Assembly: GCA_045807745.1 (NCBI GenBank)
Contig: JBJMGT010000035.1
Location: 62,001 to 126,000 of the forward strand
Reading direction: 5' to 3'
DNA: 64,000 bases
Origin: QHXQ01 sp045807745
GTDB taxonomy: Bacteria > Acidobacteriota > Blastocatellia > Pyrinomonadales > Pyrinomonadaceae
The translations under genes were made by a program, and so were the position numbers. Under the pieces are notes generated by a model, which was given only the letters and a program-made list of their open reading frames with translations, was not told the DNA's origin and did not search any database. This document shows positions 1 through 8,642 of the stretch, in pieces; within the stretch, counting starts at the first letter, position 1; each line of letters starts with the position of its first letter.

Positions 1-1378
1 ACAACCGGCGCAACTCGTCGAACTCCTCCGAGACGTACTCGGCCTGCTGCGCCAGTTTGCCGGCGCGCTCGCACACGTCCCAGAACAGTACCTCACCCTT
101 AGCCCGATCTTCGAGCGAGATGAGACCGAGATTGAAGAGCGTGAACAACTCGTCGCGGTGTTCGAGCGCGTCGTGGTAATACTCGCGATAGTTCTTGACG
201 CTGATCGTCGCGCGCAAGTCGCCCAACTCGGTCACGACCTGCGGATCGTCCTCGTCGATCTCGATGGGCACGTGCTTGTCTTCGACGACCGTCTCGATCT
301 CCTCCTGTACGTTTGTCACGAGGATCGCGTGATAGGCGGAGAGATAGCGGCCCGATTCCTGGATCACCGTCGGGTGCGGCACGTTCTCGTCGTCGCAGAC
401 CTGTTTGATCGTGTAGATGACATCGTTGGCGAACTCCTGCGAGTTGTAGTTCGCTGATGAGTCGAATGCCGTCTTCGAGCCGTCGTAATCGACCGCCATC
501 CCGCCGCCCACGTCCAAGAGATCAACCGGCACTTTCATCTGGATGATCTTGGCGTAGACGCGCGCCGCCTCTTTCATCGCATTCTTGATGCGCTTGATGT
601 CGGTCAACTGCGAGCCGATATGAAAATGCAACAGACGCAGCATCTCTATGCGGCCCGCCTCCTGCAAGCGGCGGATGACTTCGAGAATCTCGGTCGTCGT
701 CAAGCCGAACTTCGCGGCCTCGCCACCCGATTTTTCCCAGCGCCCCGATCCCTTCGAGTAGAGCTTGACGCGAATGCCGAGCATCGGCAGGTCACCGTCC
801 GCTTCCTCTTCCTGCAAGCGCTCAACTTGACGCAGCACGTGATCAAGCTCCGACATCTTCTCGATCACGATGACGACGCGCTTGCCTGCGCGCGCGCCCG
901 CAAATGCCAGCCCGATGAACTCCTCATCCTTGAATCCATTCAGCACAAGCAAACTATCGGGCGCCTGCTCAAGCGCGAGCGCGGCGTACAACTCGGCCTT
1001 CGACCCGGCCTCCAGACCAAAGTCGTAGCGCGCGCCCTCGCGCAGGTATTCCTCGACGACGGCGCGCTGCTGGTTGACCTTCATCGGGTAGACGCACATG
1101 TGCGACCCCTGATACTCGTATTCGCGGATGGCGTTGCGAAAGGCACGTTGCAGTTTGCGCACTTGCGCGGTGACGAGTTGGGGGAAGCGCAGGAGGACGG
1201 GCGTCGAGATACCGCGTCGTTGCAGGTCGTCGATGATCTCTTTCACGTCGGCCGCGGCCTTCGTGTCGGACTCTGACGGATGCACGACGAGATTGCCCTT
1301 CCGATTGATGCCGAAGTAGCCGGCCCCCCAGTTCTCTATGCCGTAGGTCTCAAGCGTCTGTTCAATGGCCGTGGTCAA
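1..1378 (-). CDS. speA: Biosynthetic arginine decarboxylase, partial (C-terminus outside window)
   Basis: Pyridoxal-phosphate enzyme that decarboxylates arginine to agmatine, the first step of a polyamine route. Read on the minus strand, the frame opens with LTTAIEQTLETYGIENWGAGYF, close to the usual SpeA N-terminus. It continues through the substrate-binding motif DVGGGMAVDYDGSK (about 535-480 on the plus strand) and a HFHIGSQ motif, both typical of fold-III decarboxylases. About 459 codons are visible; the family is usually about 630-650 residues, so the C-terminal third lies beyond base 1. No ATG precedes the conserved start. TTG at 1378-1376 is chosen, with a GGGAGG about 14 nt upstream. 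The frame stays open further upstream without a better start. Divergent from glnA across a 430-bp gap. Family call is secure; the start is uncertain. Confidence 0.9.
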   Translation of the reverse strand, partial: MTTAIEQTLETYGIENWGAGYFGINRKGNLVVHPSESDTKAAADVKEIIDDLQRRGISTPVLLRFPQLVTAQVRKLQRAFRNAIREYEYQGSHMCVYPMKVNQQRAVVEEYLREGARYDFGLEAGSKAELYAALALEQAPDSLLVLNGFKDEEFIGLAFAGARAGKRVVIVIEKMSELDHVLRQVERLQEEEADGDLPMLGIRVKLYSKGSGRWEKSGGEAAKFGLTTTEILEVIRRLQEAGRIEMLRLLHFHIGSQLTDIKRIKNAMKEAARVYAKIIQMKVPVDLLDVGGGMAVDYDGSKTAFDSSANYNSQEFANDVIYTIKQVCDDENVPHPTVIQESGRYLSAYHAILVTNVQEEIETVVEDKHVPIEIDEDDPQVVTELGDLRATISVKNYREYYHDALEHRDELFTLFNLGLISLEDRAKGEVLFWDVCERAGKLAQQAEYVSEEFDELRRL

Positions 1379-1808
1379 CTTCCGCTTCGTCGCCTCCCTT
1401 GCGTTCGCCTGTCTCGCGGTTACACGCTCGCTCCTTCTGCTGCGGCGCGCCTCGTTTAGGTGGACAATTTCAGGGTTGGAAAACTTAGGCGAGCAATGTA
1501 ACAAAAAAAGCGGGGTCGGTCTATAACTTTTTTCGCGCCGCCGGTGCGCCACTCGCGCGGCTTAAGCTGACGCAGGGGAACAACTTAGCTGGGTCGGGCG
1601 AGCATTAGGCGCGCGCGCCGCGCGTGCCACAACGGCGTGAAACCTTGACAGGCGGGAGCGGCTCTTTATAATGCCAGCTTTTTAATGGCGCTGTGAAATA
1701 GATGACGCCAACCGCGACGACCGAACGCGCGCACACACTTCAGCCGCCCCGCCACGAAAGGGCGGCCCGCACACCCGACACTCTCAAACCCAAATTTCAG
1801 GAGACATC
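1379..1808. other. Divergent intergenic region between speA and glnA
   Basis: A 430-bp gap between two divergent genes. It contains the strong glnA promoter at 1645-1672 and an A-rich tract at about 1501-1508. No convincing ORF, tRNA or repeat was seen in the remainder. Confidence 0.6.
1645..1672 (+). promoter_or_regulatory. Consensus sigma-70 promoter of glnA
   Basis: TTGACA at 1645-1650 and TATAAT at 1667-1672, separated by 16 bp. Both hexamers match the housekeeping consensus exactly. The predicted start, near 1679, leaves a leader of about 130 nt before the glnA ATG. The match suggests strong vegetative transcription; no sigma-54 type GG-N10-GC element was noticed next to it. Confidence 0.8.
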
Positions 1809-3233
1809 ATGGACGCGAAAACGGCCTTGAAGTATGCCGACGATCAAGGAGCAAAATTTTTATCCGTCAGGTTCACCGACCTTGTCGGGGCCTGGCATCA
1901 CCTGACTTTCCCCATCCACGAACTGGACGAAGGCTCGTTCGAAGACGGCTTTGGCTTTGACGCCTCCAGTTTACGCGGCTGGGCCTCGATTCACGAGTCT
2001 GACATGCTGCTTGTGCCCGACCCCGTGCGCATGTGGATGGACCCGTTCACGGAAGAGCCGACCATGTGCATGATCGCGAACGCCGTCGATCCGATCACAA
2101 AGGAAGGCTACGGGCTGGACCCGCGCTCGGTTGCGCAACGCGCCGAATCTTACCTGCGCTTTTCCGGCATTGCCGACACGGTCAACTTTGGCCCCGAAGC
2201 CGAGTTCTTCGTCTTCGACTCCGTGCGTTACCACACGGATCAGAACTCGGCCGGTTACACCATCGAATCCGACGAAGCCCACTGGTCGAGCGGGCGCGGC
2301 ATGGACGAGCTGAACGGCCCGAATCTCGGCTACAAGATTCGCGGCAAAGAGGGCTATGTGCCCGTCTCGCCCGCCGACTCGCTCATCGATCTGCGCTCGG
2401 AGATTTCGTTGACGTTGGAGCGCTGCGGCATCACGGTCGAGTGTCACCACCACGAAGTCGCGACTGCCGGGCAGTGCGAGATCGACTTCCGCTTCGCGAC
2501 CATGTTGGGGACGGCCGACAACCTGCAAATCTTCAAATACGTCGTGCGTAACGTCGCCCATCAAAATGGCAAGTCGGCGACCTTCATGCCGAAGCCGCTG
2601 TACGGCGACAACGGCAGCGGCATGCACTGTCACCAATCTTTGTGGAAGAGCGAGAAACCTTTGTTTGCCGGCGACGGCTACGCCGGGCTGTCTGAGATGG
2701 CGCGCTACTACATCGGCGGCCTCTTGAAGCACGCCGCCGCCATCGTCGCTTTCGCCGCGCCGACGACGAACAGCTACAAGCGGCTCGTGCCCGGCTTTGA
2801 AGCGCCGGTCAATCTCGCCTACTCAGCGCGCAATCGCTCAGCGGCGATCCGCATCCCGATGTTCTCGACCAACCCGAAGCTCAAGCGGCTTGAGTTCCGC
2901 CCGCCCGATCCGTCTTGCAATCCATATCTCGCTTTTTCGGCGATGTTAATGGCTGGCTTGGACGGCATCCAGAACCGCATCGATCCGGGCGAGCCGCTCG
3001 ACAAGGACATCTACGATCTCGCGCCAGAACAGTTGAAGAACGTGCCTTCCTTGCCCGGCTCGTTGGACGAAGCACTGAACGCGCTCGAAGCCGACCACGA
3101 CTTTCTGCTCAAGGGCGATGTGTTCACCCCGACGCTAATCGACCGCTGGATCACGTACAAGCGGGAGAAGGAGATTCAACCGTTGCGCATGCGCCCGCAT
3201 CCCTTGGAGTTCGCGCTCTATTACGACATCTAA
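1809..3233 (+). CDS. glnA: Type I glutamine synthetase
   Basis: Makes glutamine from glutamate, ammonia and ATP in the cytosol as a dodecamer. The 474 residues match the usual GSI length. Visible family features are the N-terminal beta-grasp (KFLSVRFTDLVGAWHHLTFP), the latch SFEDGFGFDASS, the metal/ammonia region GPEAEFFVFDSVRY, GNGSGMHCHQSLWK for ATP binding, and RLEFRPPDPSCNPYLAFSAML. The sequence KDIYDL places Tyr402 at the adenylylation position, and the matching adenylyltransferase gene glnE lies 1.9 kb downstream. The start ATG has CAGGAGACATC before it. Transcribed from the consensus promoter at 1645-1672, and followed by a palindrome at 3246-3274. Confidence 0.97.
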   Translation: MDAKTALKYADDQGAKFLSVRFTDLVGAWHHLTFPIHELDEGSFEDGFGFDASSLRGWASIHESDMLLVPDPVRMWMDPFTEEPTMCMIANAVDPITKEGYGLDPRSVAQRAESYLRFSGIADTVNFGPEAEFFVFDSVRYHTDQNSAGYTIESDEAHWSSGRGMDELNGPNLGYKIRGKEGYVPVSPADSLIDLRSEISLTLERCGITVECHHHEVATAGQCEIDFRFATMLGTADNLQIFKYVVRNVAHQNGKSATFMPKPLYGDNGSGMHCHQSLWKSEKPLFAGDGYAGLSEMARYYIGGLLKHAAAIVAFAAPTTNSYKRLVPGFEAPVNLAYSARNRSAAIRIPMFSTNPKLKRLEFRPPDPSCNPYLAFSAMLMAGLDGIQNRIDPGEPLDKDIYDLAPEQLKNVPSLPGSLDEALNALEADHDFLLKGDVFTPTLIDRWITYKREKEIQPLRMRPHPLEFALYYDI

Positions 3234-3245
3234 ATGCGCATCGCC

Positions 3246-3274
3246 GGGAGCGCAGGCATCTTGCCTGCGCTCCC
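3246..3274. repeat. Palindromic repeat (GGGAGCGCAGGC hairpin)
   Basis: A perfect 12-bp stem (GGGAGCGCAGGC) with a 5-nt loop (ATCTT), starting 13 bp after the glnA stop. The same core recurs twice in inverted orientation at 39359-39457, so this is a dispersed REP-like element, not a private terminator. It has no T-tract. It may still stabilise the glnA transcript end. Confidence 0.75.
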
Positions 3275-3323
3275 AGCAAGGCGTTGCGCTGTACATCTAA
3301 CAGTAAGCCACGCTCTTCGGCCA

Positions 3324-3361
3324 AAAAATACGCCCGCAGTTCCACTTGAGAACTGCGGGCG
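3324..3361 (-). terminator. Rho-independent terminator of the subtilisin gene
   Basis: Arms CGCCCGCAGTTC (3331-3342) and GAACTGCGGGCG (3350-3361) form a perfect 12-bp stem with a 7-nt loop. Read on the minus strand the hairpin is followed by TATTTTTTGG, the expected U-tract. It lies 26 bp beyond the subtilisin stop. In the plus direction, for readthrough from glnA, the T-tract is poor. Confidence 0.8.
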
Positions 3362-3387
3362 TTCTGCTTTGCCGTTCGCGCGCGCCA

Positions 3388-4608
3388 TTATGGCAGGAGC
3401 GAGTAGAGCAGACGGTTGGGCGAGCCTGTGCCGACGCCGGTGATGCGCCCCGTTGTCGAGCCGTTGACGAGCGCGTTGCGGATCGTCGCGGGCGATGAGC
3501 CGGGGTGCGCTTGCAGGTAGAGCGCCGTGACGCCCGTCACGTGCGGCGTCGCCATCGACGTGCCGCTGATCGTGTTGGTCGCCGTGTCGGACGTGGCCCA
3601 CGCGGACGTGATCGAAGAGCCGGGCGCGAAGATGTCCACGCACGTGCCGAAGTTCGAGAACGAAGAACGCGCGTCCGTGCTCGTCGTCGAGCCGACCGTG
3701 ATGGCGGCGGCGACGCGCGCGGGCGATTGCGTGCAGGCGTCCGTGTTGCTATTGCCGGCGGCGATGGAATAGGTGACGCCGGAGTTGATCGAGTTGTTCA
3801 CGGCCGTATCGAGCGACGATGACGCACCGCCGCCGAGGCTCATGTTCGCGACCGCCGGGCTGATGTGATTGCTCGTCACCCAGTCCACGCCCGCGATCAC
3901 GCCGGACGTGCTGCCCGAACCGTTACAGTCGAGCACGCGCACGGCGCGCAGGAGTGCGCTCTTGGCGACGCCATAAGTCGAGCCGCCGATGGTGCCGGCG
4001 ACGTGCGTGCCGTGCCCGTTGCAGTCTTGGCCGTTACCGCCGAAGGCGTCGAAGACGGCCGAAGCGCGGCCGCCGAACTGCGTGTGCGTCGTGCGGATGC
4101 CGGTGTCTATGACGTAGGCGCGCACGCCTGAGCCGGTGAAGTTATAGACGTATGTGCCGTTCAAGGGGCGGTCGCGCTGGTCGATGCGATCAAGCCCCCA
4201 GGTCGCGCCCGACTGCGTCGTGACAGCGTGCATCTCGCCGTCTTCTTCGACGAACTGGACGCGCGGATCGGCGCTGAGCGCCTTCGCCTGCTCTTCGGTC
4301 ATGTCGGCGGCGAAGCCGTTCAAGGCGTACTTGTAGACGCGCTCAACCTTGCCGCCGTAGTTCGCGGCCAAAGACTCGGCCAACTCAGGCGCGACGGAAT
4401 ACGGCCCGCGTTCGCCGGTCGCCCAGTCGTTGAATACGACGATGTATTTGTTCGGAATTGTGCCCTTGCTCTTGCGCAGGAATTTGGCCTCCGGCGCGCG
4501 CGTGTCGATTTTGTTGCCGCCGTCGAGTTTCTGTCCGTGCGACGCCGCCGGCAGCAGTGTGGCCACGCAGACGGCGATGGCTATGCAGAGGAAGAAGAGT
4601 TTTCTCAT
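3388..4608 (-). CDS. Secreted subtilisin-family (S8) serine protease
   Basis: Extracellular endopeptidase of about 406 residues in the proteinase-K-like S8 group. The start at 4608 is chosen because GGAGG lies 4 nt upstream and it gives a clean signal peptide (MRKLFFLCIAIAVCVATLLP...ASHGQ); a longer open frame to 4824 lacks these. An inhibitor I9 propeptide follows (NKYIVVFNDW to QFVEEDGEM). The catalytic triad is Asp in AYVIDTGI, His in GHGTHVAGTIGG and Ser in SGTSMATPHVTG. The protein ends shortly after the catalytic domain, with no C-terminal sorting domain. Convergent with glnA, and followed by its own terminator at 3324-3361. Likely secreted and self-activated by propeptide removal. Confidence 0.95.
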   Translation of the reverse strand: MRKLFFLCIAIAVCVATLLPAASHGQKLDGGNKIDTRAPEAKFLRKSKGTIPNKYIVVFNDWATGERGPYSVAPELAESLAANYGGKVERVYKYALNGFAADMTEEQAKALSADPRVQFVEEDGEMHAVTTQSGATWGLDRIDQRDRPLNGTYVYNFTGSGVRAYVIDTGIRTTHTQFGGRASAVFDAFGGNGQDCNGHGTHVAGTIGGSTYGVAKSALLRAVRVLDCNGSGSTSGVIAGVDWVTSNHISPAVANMSLGGGASSSLDTAVNNSINSGVTYSIAAGNSNTDACTQSPARVAAAITVGSTTSTDARSSFSNFGTCVDIFAPGSSITSAWATSDTATNTISGTSMATPHVTGVTALYLQAHPGSSPATIRNALVNGSTTGRITGVGTGSPNRLLYSLLP

Positions 4609-4904
4609 TGAGCCTCCAGATTGGGTTGAGGAGTTGAAGTTGGCGCGAGCGGGCGTGCGTCGAGCATGCGCGCCGCCGCGCGAGGAAGAATCGGAAAGTG
4701 GGCATGAAACTCCATGCACCGCAAAACTCGTTGAGCACGCCGGGGGACGTGCAGGTAGAGCGAAGCGCCGGCCGGCGCGGCGCGGACGCCACCCCGACCA
4801 AAGAATCGCGGCCATGTCAATCAAGTGTCTGGTAGGGCAAACCGAAATCGAGTCGCAACTTAAAACGCTGCCCCAAACAGCCCGTCCGACTCGTGAGTGT
4901 CCGC

Positions 4905-4932
4905 ACTATAGCAGTTTCTAAATTTCATGCAA
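4905..4932 (-). promoter_or_regulatory. Possible promoter of the subtilisin gene
   Basis: On the minus strand, TTGCAT (4932-4927) and TATAGT (4910-4905) are separated by 16 bp. Transcription would start near 4898 and give a leader of about 290 nt before the start codon at 4608. The hexamers are good but not perfect, and no supporting motif is seen. Confidence 0.35.
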
Positions 4933-5017
4933 GCGATTTTGCCGCGCCCACAACCGCAACTTTGTTTGTCCGCGCAACGAATTAACGACCGCGCGGATGT
5001 AAGCTTTCAAATTTGAG

Positions 5018-5072
5018 ATCGCGTTTCTCTGTGCCCCTTTTGGGTCTTCTGTGTCTGCGGTGGTGAACCGCC
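5018..5072. repeat. CACAGAG-type short tandem repeat remnant
   Basis: The stretch CTCTGTGCCCC...TTCTGTGTCTGCGGTGGTGAA is one arm-like copy of the repeat that recurs as full hairpins at 53440-53521 and 53545-53651. It lies in the 555-bp gap between the subtilisin and glnE genes (4609-5163). That gap otherwise holds only the putative subtilisin promoter and no convincing ORF. Confidence 0.65.
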
Positions 5073-5163
5073 TCTCGCCCCTCGTCCAAGTCACAATCAA
5101 CCACTACCTTTCGCTTACCCGGTCTGGCATCGACCCACACCGCCCGCGTAAGATAGAAACACT

Positions 5164-8133
5164 TTGACTGACGCGCAGACACAACTCGCAGCGCTCGTGC
5201 GCGACCTGCCCGACCCGGCGGGCGCGCAACATTTTTATGAGCAGTTGGCGACGGAACACCCGCGCGCCGCCGCCAAACTGATCCGCGACGAAGGTCTGCT
5301 GGCGGACGCGCTCGCGCTCGCCGCGTGGAGTCCGTTGCTGGCGACGACGCTTGCGCAATATCCCGAACACCTGACGTGGCTTGCGCGCGAGCGCATGGAC
5401 ACGCACGTACGCACGACCGAAGAGTTGCAGGAATCGCTCGCGCGCTTTGCGCTCACGCACACACAACTCGAACAGCACGTCCTGCTAGCGCGCTTTCGTC
5501 GCCGCGAATTGCTGCGCGTCTACCTGCACGATATACGCCGCACTGCGACTGTCGTCGAGACCACTGAAGAACTCTCCAACCTCGCCGACGCCGTGCTGGC
5601 CTACGCACTCAATCTCGCGCGGCAGGAACTCGACAATCATTACGGCCCGCCGCTCTGCGTGGACGTGCGCGGACGTAAGACCACGGCCAGCTTTACGGTC
5701 GTCGCGCTCGGCAAACTCGGCTCGCGCGAGTTGAACTACGCCTCCGACATCGATCTACTCTTTCTCTACTCCGACGATGGACAGACATCGGGTGCAGGCG
5801 CGCGCGGCGCGACCACCAATCGCGAATATTTCAATCGATTAGCCGAACGCATCGCGCGTCTGACAGGGCAGCAGACAGGTGAGGGTGCGGCCTATCGCGT
5901 GGACTTGCGCCTGCGGCCGCACGGGCGCGACGGCGCGTTGAGCGTCTCGCTTGTGGAGGCGTTGCGTTACTATCGCGAGACGGCGCAAGCATGGGAACTG
6001 CAAACACTGATCCGCGCGCGTGCGTCGGCGGGCGCGGCTGCGCTCTACGCAAGTTTCGCGGCGGGCGTGCGCGCGCGCGTCTATACGCATGCGGGCACGG
6101 TCGCACAGGCGCTCATGAACGTGCGGCTGGCCAAGCAGAAGATCGACCGGCAGCACGCACACGAAGCGCGCGGCTTCAACGTCAAATTGGGGCGCGGCGG
6201 CATACGCGAGATCGAGTTCATCGCACAGGCCCTGCAACTCGCGCACGGCGCTGCGGACGAGTGGCTACAACACGCGCCGCACACGCTCATCAGTCTCGGT
6301 CGGCTCGCGGATCGCGGGCACATCACCGAGCGCGAGCGCACCGAGTTGGCCGATGCCTATGATTTCCTGCGCGCACTCGAACACCGCTTGCAGATGGAAC
6401 ACGGTCTGCAAACACACACCGTACCGGACGACGCATCGCGCCGCGCCCTAATCGCCCGCCGCATGAACTTCGCCGCCGCCGCCGACCAAAACACGCTCGT
6501 CGCCTTTGACCACGCGCTCGACCAACACACTGCGCATGTCCGCGCCGCCTATGAGCGTGTGTTTAGTCACGCCGACACGCCGCCAGCAGCGCATGATGAA
6601 CACATGCACGCGTCCATTGCAGTTGACCTACCTGTGCCCGCGCACGTTGCAGTTGAGGTTAGTGCGGAGCGCGCAGCGTGGCGCGCGGCGGCTAGAGTAT
6701 TTGCCGCGCGCATGTTGTCGCCTGATAGTGATGAAGCAGAGCACGACCGGGCAGCGGACGAACAGTCTGTAAACCGCGTTGCGCTACTGCTGGAAGCGGC
6801 GGCCCACAGCGCGCTGAATCCCCGCCGCGCGCTGACGCTCGCGACCCGCGTCGCCAACTCGCTCGCTAAGACCGACGCGCAGGTATCTCTAACCGAACCT
6901 AACTTGCGCGCGCTCGTCCGCCTGTGCGGCACGTCCGAGTTGTTTGGCGAGATGCTGGCAAGCAACCCGGTCTTGACGACTGCGTTAACCGGTGCTGCGC
7001 GGGCCGATGACGGCGAGCGCGATTACCGTGCGCTGCTGCGGGCGCAGATTGATCGCGAGAAGAGTTTCACCACCGAGTTGTCGGCCTTGCGCCGCACGTG
7101 GGCGCACCTGCTGCTTGAGATCGGCGCGCGCGACAGTGCCGGCGCATTGCCGCTCGCGGAGTCGAATCACTTGCAGACGGAGTTGGCCACCGCGAGCATC
7201 AACGCGGCGCTGCTCATCGCGCGGCGTGAGTTGGCGCGGCGCTTTGGCCGGCTCGATGCCGGCCCGCGTCTCGTCGTGCTCGGTCTCGGTCGGCTCGGTA
7301 GCGGCGGCATGGACTACGGCTCAGACTTAGACCTCGTGCTCGTCTACGACCCGGCTGTGCCATCACCCATCAGTGCGCTCACGCGCGACGAGGCTTATGC
7401 GCGGCTGGGCGAGTTGATGACGGCCGCGCTCTCAAGCATCACACGCGCGGGTCATCTCTATCGTGTGGATTTGCGTCTGCGCCCGGACGGGCAGAAGGGG
7501 CCGCTCGTGCGCAGCGCAGAGTCGTTCATCGAATATCTGCGTGTGCGTGCGGGCGTCTGGGAGTGGCTGGCTTATGTGAAGCTACGCGCGGTCGGCGGCG
7601 ATCAGGACTTCGGTCGGCTGGTCGAACGCGAAGCGCGCCGCGCAATCCACGAAGCAGCGCGTGCTTGCGCGCCTGACATACTGCGCGCCGAGACGCGCCG
7701 CGTGCGTGCGCGTTTGGAGCACGAGCGCGGCGGCCCTACTGCACATGGCCGCGACATCAAATTCGGCGCGGGCGGTATGCTTGACGTGTACTTCGCCGCG
7801 CGTTATCTGCAACTGCGGGCCGCCGTGCCTGACGAGGATACGGAGCGTTCAACCGCAGCCACGCTCGCACGTCTACACGCGGCCGGCGCACTCGGCGCAG
7901 CGGAGCATCGCGCGCTCACGGACGGCTATGCTTGCTTGCGCGTGCTCGATCATCATTTGCGCCTCATCGCCGGACGCTCGACACGCCTGCCCGCTGCGCC
8001 TGACCATCCGCTACTCGCAGACCTCGCGCGCGCTCTCCGTTACGATACCGGCGCGCACCTGCTCGATGCAGTCAACACACACATGCAAGCGATCCGCGCA
8101 GCGTATGACCGCATAACAAGGGATGAAGGATGA
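5164..8133 (+). CDS. glnE: Bifunctional glutamine-synthetase adenylyltransferase / deadenylase
   Basis: Attaches AMP to, and removes it from, the regulatory tyrosine of GlnA subunits. At 989 residues it is close to the E. coli enzyme (about 946). Two nucleotidyltransferase cores are visible: ALGKLGSRELNYASDIDLLFLY (deadenylation half, residues about 180-200) and GLGRLGSGGMDYGSDLDLVLVY (adenylylation half, residues about 705-727). Each is followed by the helical GlnD_UR_UTase-type domain (GRGGIREIEFIAQALQL; KFGAGGMLDVYFAARYLQL). The start is TTG at 5164 with a weak ribosome site. The stop codon falls inside a GATGAAG tandem-repeat tract. Target Tyr402 is present in the nearby GlnA. No PII (glnB) or GlnD gene is in the window. 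Confidence 0.95.
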   Translation: MTDAQTQLAALVRDLPDPAGAQHFYEQLATEHPRAAAKLIRDEGLLADALALAAWSPLLATTLAQYPEHLTWLARERMDTHVRTTEELQESLARFALTHTQLEQHVLLARFRRRELLRVYLHDIRRTATVVETTEELSNLADAVLAYALNLARQELDNHYGPPLCVDVRGRKTTASFTVVALGKLGSRELNYASDIDLLFLYSDDGQTSGAGARGATTNREYFNRLAERIARLTGQQTGEGAAYRVDLRLRPHGRDGALSVSLVEALRYYRETAQAWELQTLIRARASAGAAALYASFAAGVRARVYTHAGTVAQALMNVRLAKQKIDRQHAHEARGFNVKLGRGGIREIEFIAQALQLAHGAADEWLQHAPHTLISLGRLADRGHITERERTELADAYDFLRALEHRLQMEHGLQTHTVPDDASRRALIARRMNFAAAADQNTLVAFDHALDQHTAHVRAAYERVFSHADTPPAAHDEHMHASIAVDLPVPAHVAVEVSAERAAWRAAARVFAARMLSPDSDEAEHDRAADEQSVNRVALLLEAAAHSALNPRRALTLATRVANSLAKTDAQVSLTEPNLRALVRLCGTSELFGEMLASNPVLTTALTGAARADDGERDYRALLRAQIDREKSFTTELSALRRTWAHLLLEIGARDSAGALPLAESNHLQTELATASINAALLIARRELARRFGRLDAGPRLVVLGLGRLGSGGMDYGSDLDLVLVYDPAVPSPISALTRDEAYARLGELMTAALSSITRAGHLYRVDLRLRPDGQKGPLVRSAESFIEYLRVRAGVWEWLAYVKLRAVGGDQDFGRLVEREARRAIHEAARACAPDILRAETRRVRARLEHERGGPTAHGRDIKFGAGGMLDVYFAARYLQLRAAVPDEDTERSTAATLARLHAAGALGAAEHRALTDGYACLRVLDHHLRLIAGRSTRLPAAPDHPLLADLARALRYDTGAHLLDAVNTHMQAIRAAYDRITRDEG

Positions 8134-8232
8134 GGGATGAAGAGGAAACGATGAACGATGAACGCGGAATGATGAATGAAAAACAGTTCATCGTTCCGCG
8201 TTCATCGTTTTCCGTTTATCCTTCATCCCTTT
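8118..8232. repeat. Short-tandem-repeat hairpin, GATGAA(G/C) unit
   Basis: The left arm (GGATGAAGGATGAGGGATGA...GATGAACGCGGAATGATGAA) and right arm (TTCATCGTTCCGCGTTCATC...CCTTCATCCCTTT) form a long imperfect inverted repeat built from 7-8 bp units. It contains the glnE stop codon and ends inside the 3' end of the convergent zinc-ribbon gene. A close relative lies at 21410-21476. Confidence 0.8.
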
Positions 8233-8423
8233 CTTGCTCCTTCCGGCGTTTCGTGCCAACAGCGTGTGCACCAACGATGGCGGGCGGCGCGTTCATCGAT
8301 TGTTTGTTCGGCGGACGCGGGCAGACGGCGCACGACTTCGCGCTCTTCGTCGCTGAGTTCTGACCACGAGCGCAAACGTGCTGCGCCGCAGCGCGGGCAA
8401 GTGTCTTGGTCAAGCAGCACCAT
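8223..8423 (-). CDS. Small zinc-ribbon protein
   Basis: A 66-residue protein with CPRCGAARL near the N-terminus and CTRCWHE near the C-terminus, enough for one four-cysteine zinc site. The middle (SELSDEEREVVRRLP) is charged and helical. I recall similar short proteins with this RCG...LSDEEREVVxRLPAS...CTRCW pattern from acidobacterial genomes, without a known function. The start ATG at 8423 has AGGTGA about 12 nt upstream. Convergent with glnE; the two 3' ends share the repeat hairpin. Could be an RNA- or protein-binding ribbon. Confidence 0.7.
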   Translation of the reverse strand: MVLLDQDTCPRCGAARLRSWSELSDEEREVVRRLPASAEQTIDERAARHRWCTRCWHETPEGARKG

Positions 8424-8642
8424 CGTCAGCCAGTCACCTCGTTTTATTGACTCAGAGCACCGGCGGGGCTACCATCCCATCGGGTCAAGTGGTCGCCGCC
8501 GACCCCGCAATCTCCAGCGCCTCGTATCTTTAATACCGTGAACCAAGACGCCAGCCGAACACGTAATTAACGCGCAGCAAGTTCTCAGAATATCTTTGAG
8601 CGATAGTCATTGCGGCGGCCCGATTCGGTCAAGACGGAAGTG

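Noticed and set aside
1971..2732. 253-codon minus-strand frame inside glnA
   Set aside because: Antisense shadow of a strongly conserved gene; its product is an Arg/Val/Asp-rich sequence with no recognisable domain.
4609..5163. Small genes between subtilisin and glnE
   Set aside because: The open frames there are shadows or run through repeat DNA, with no ribosome site or recognisable protein.
8118..8232. Repeat tracts as CRISPR arrays
   Set aside because: Units are 7-9 bp, contiguous and imperfect, with inverted arms; there are no 25-40 bp repeats with unique spacers and no cas genes.
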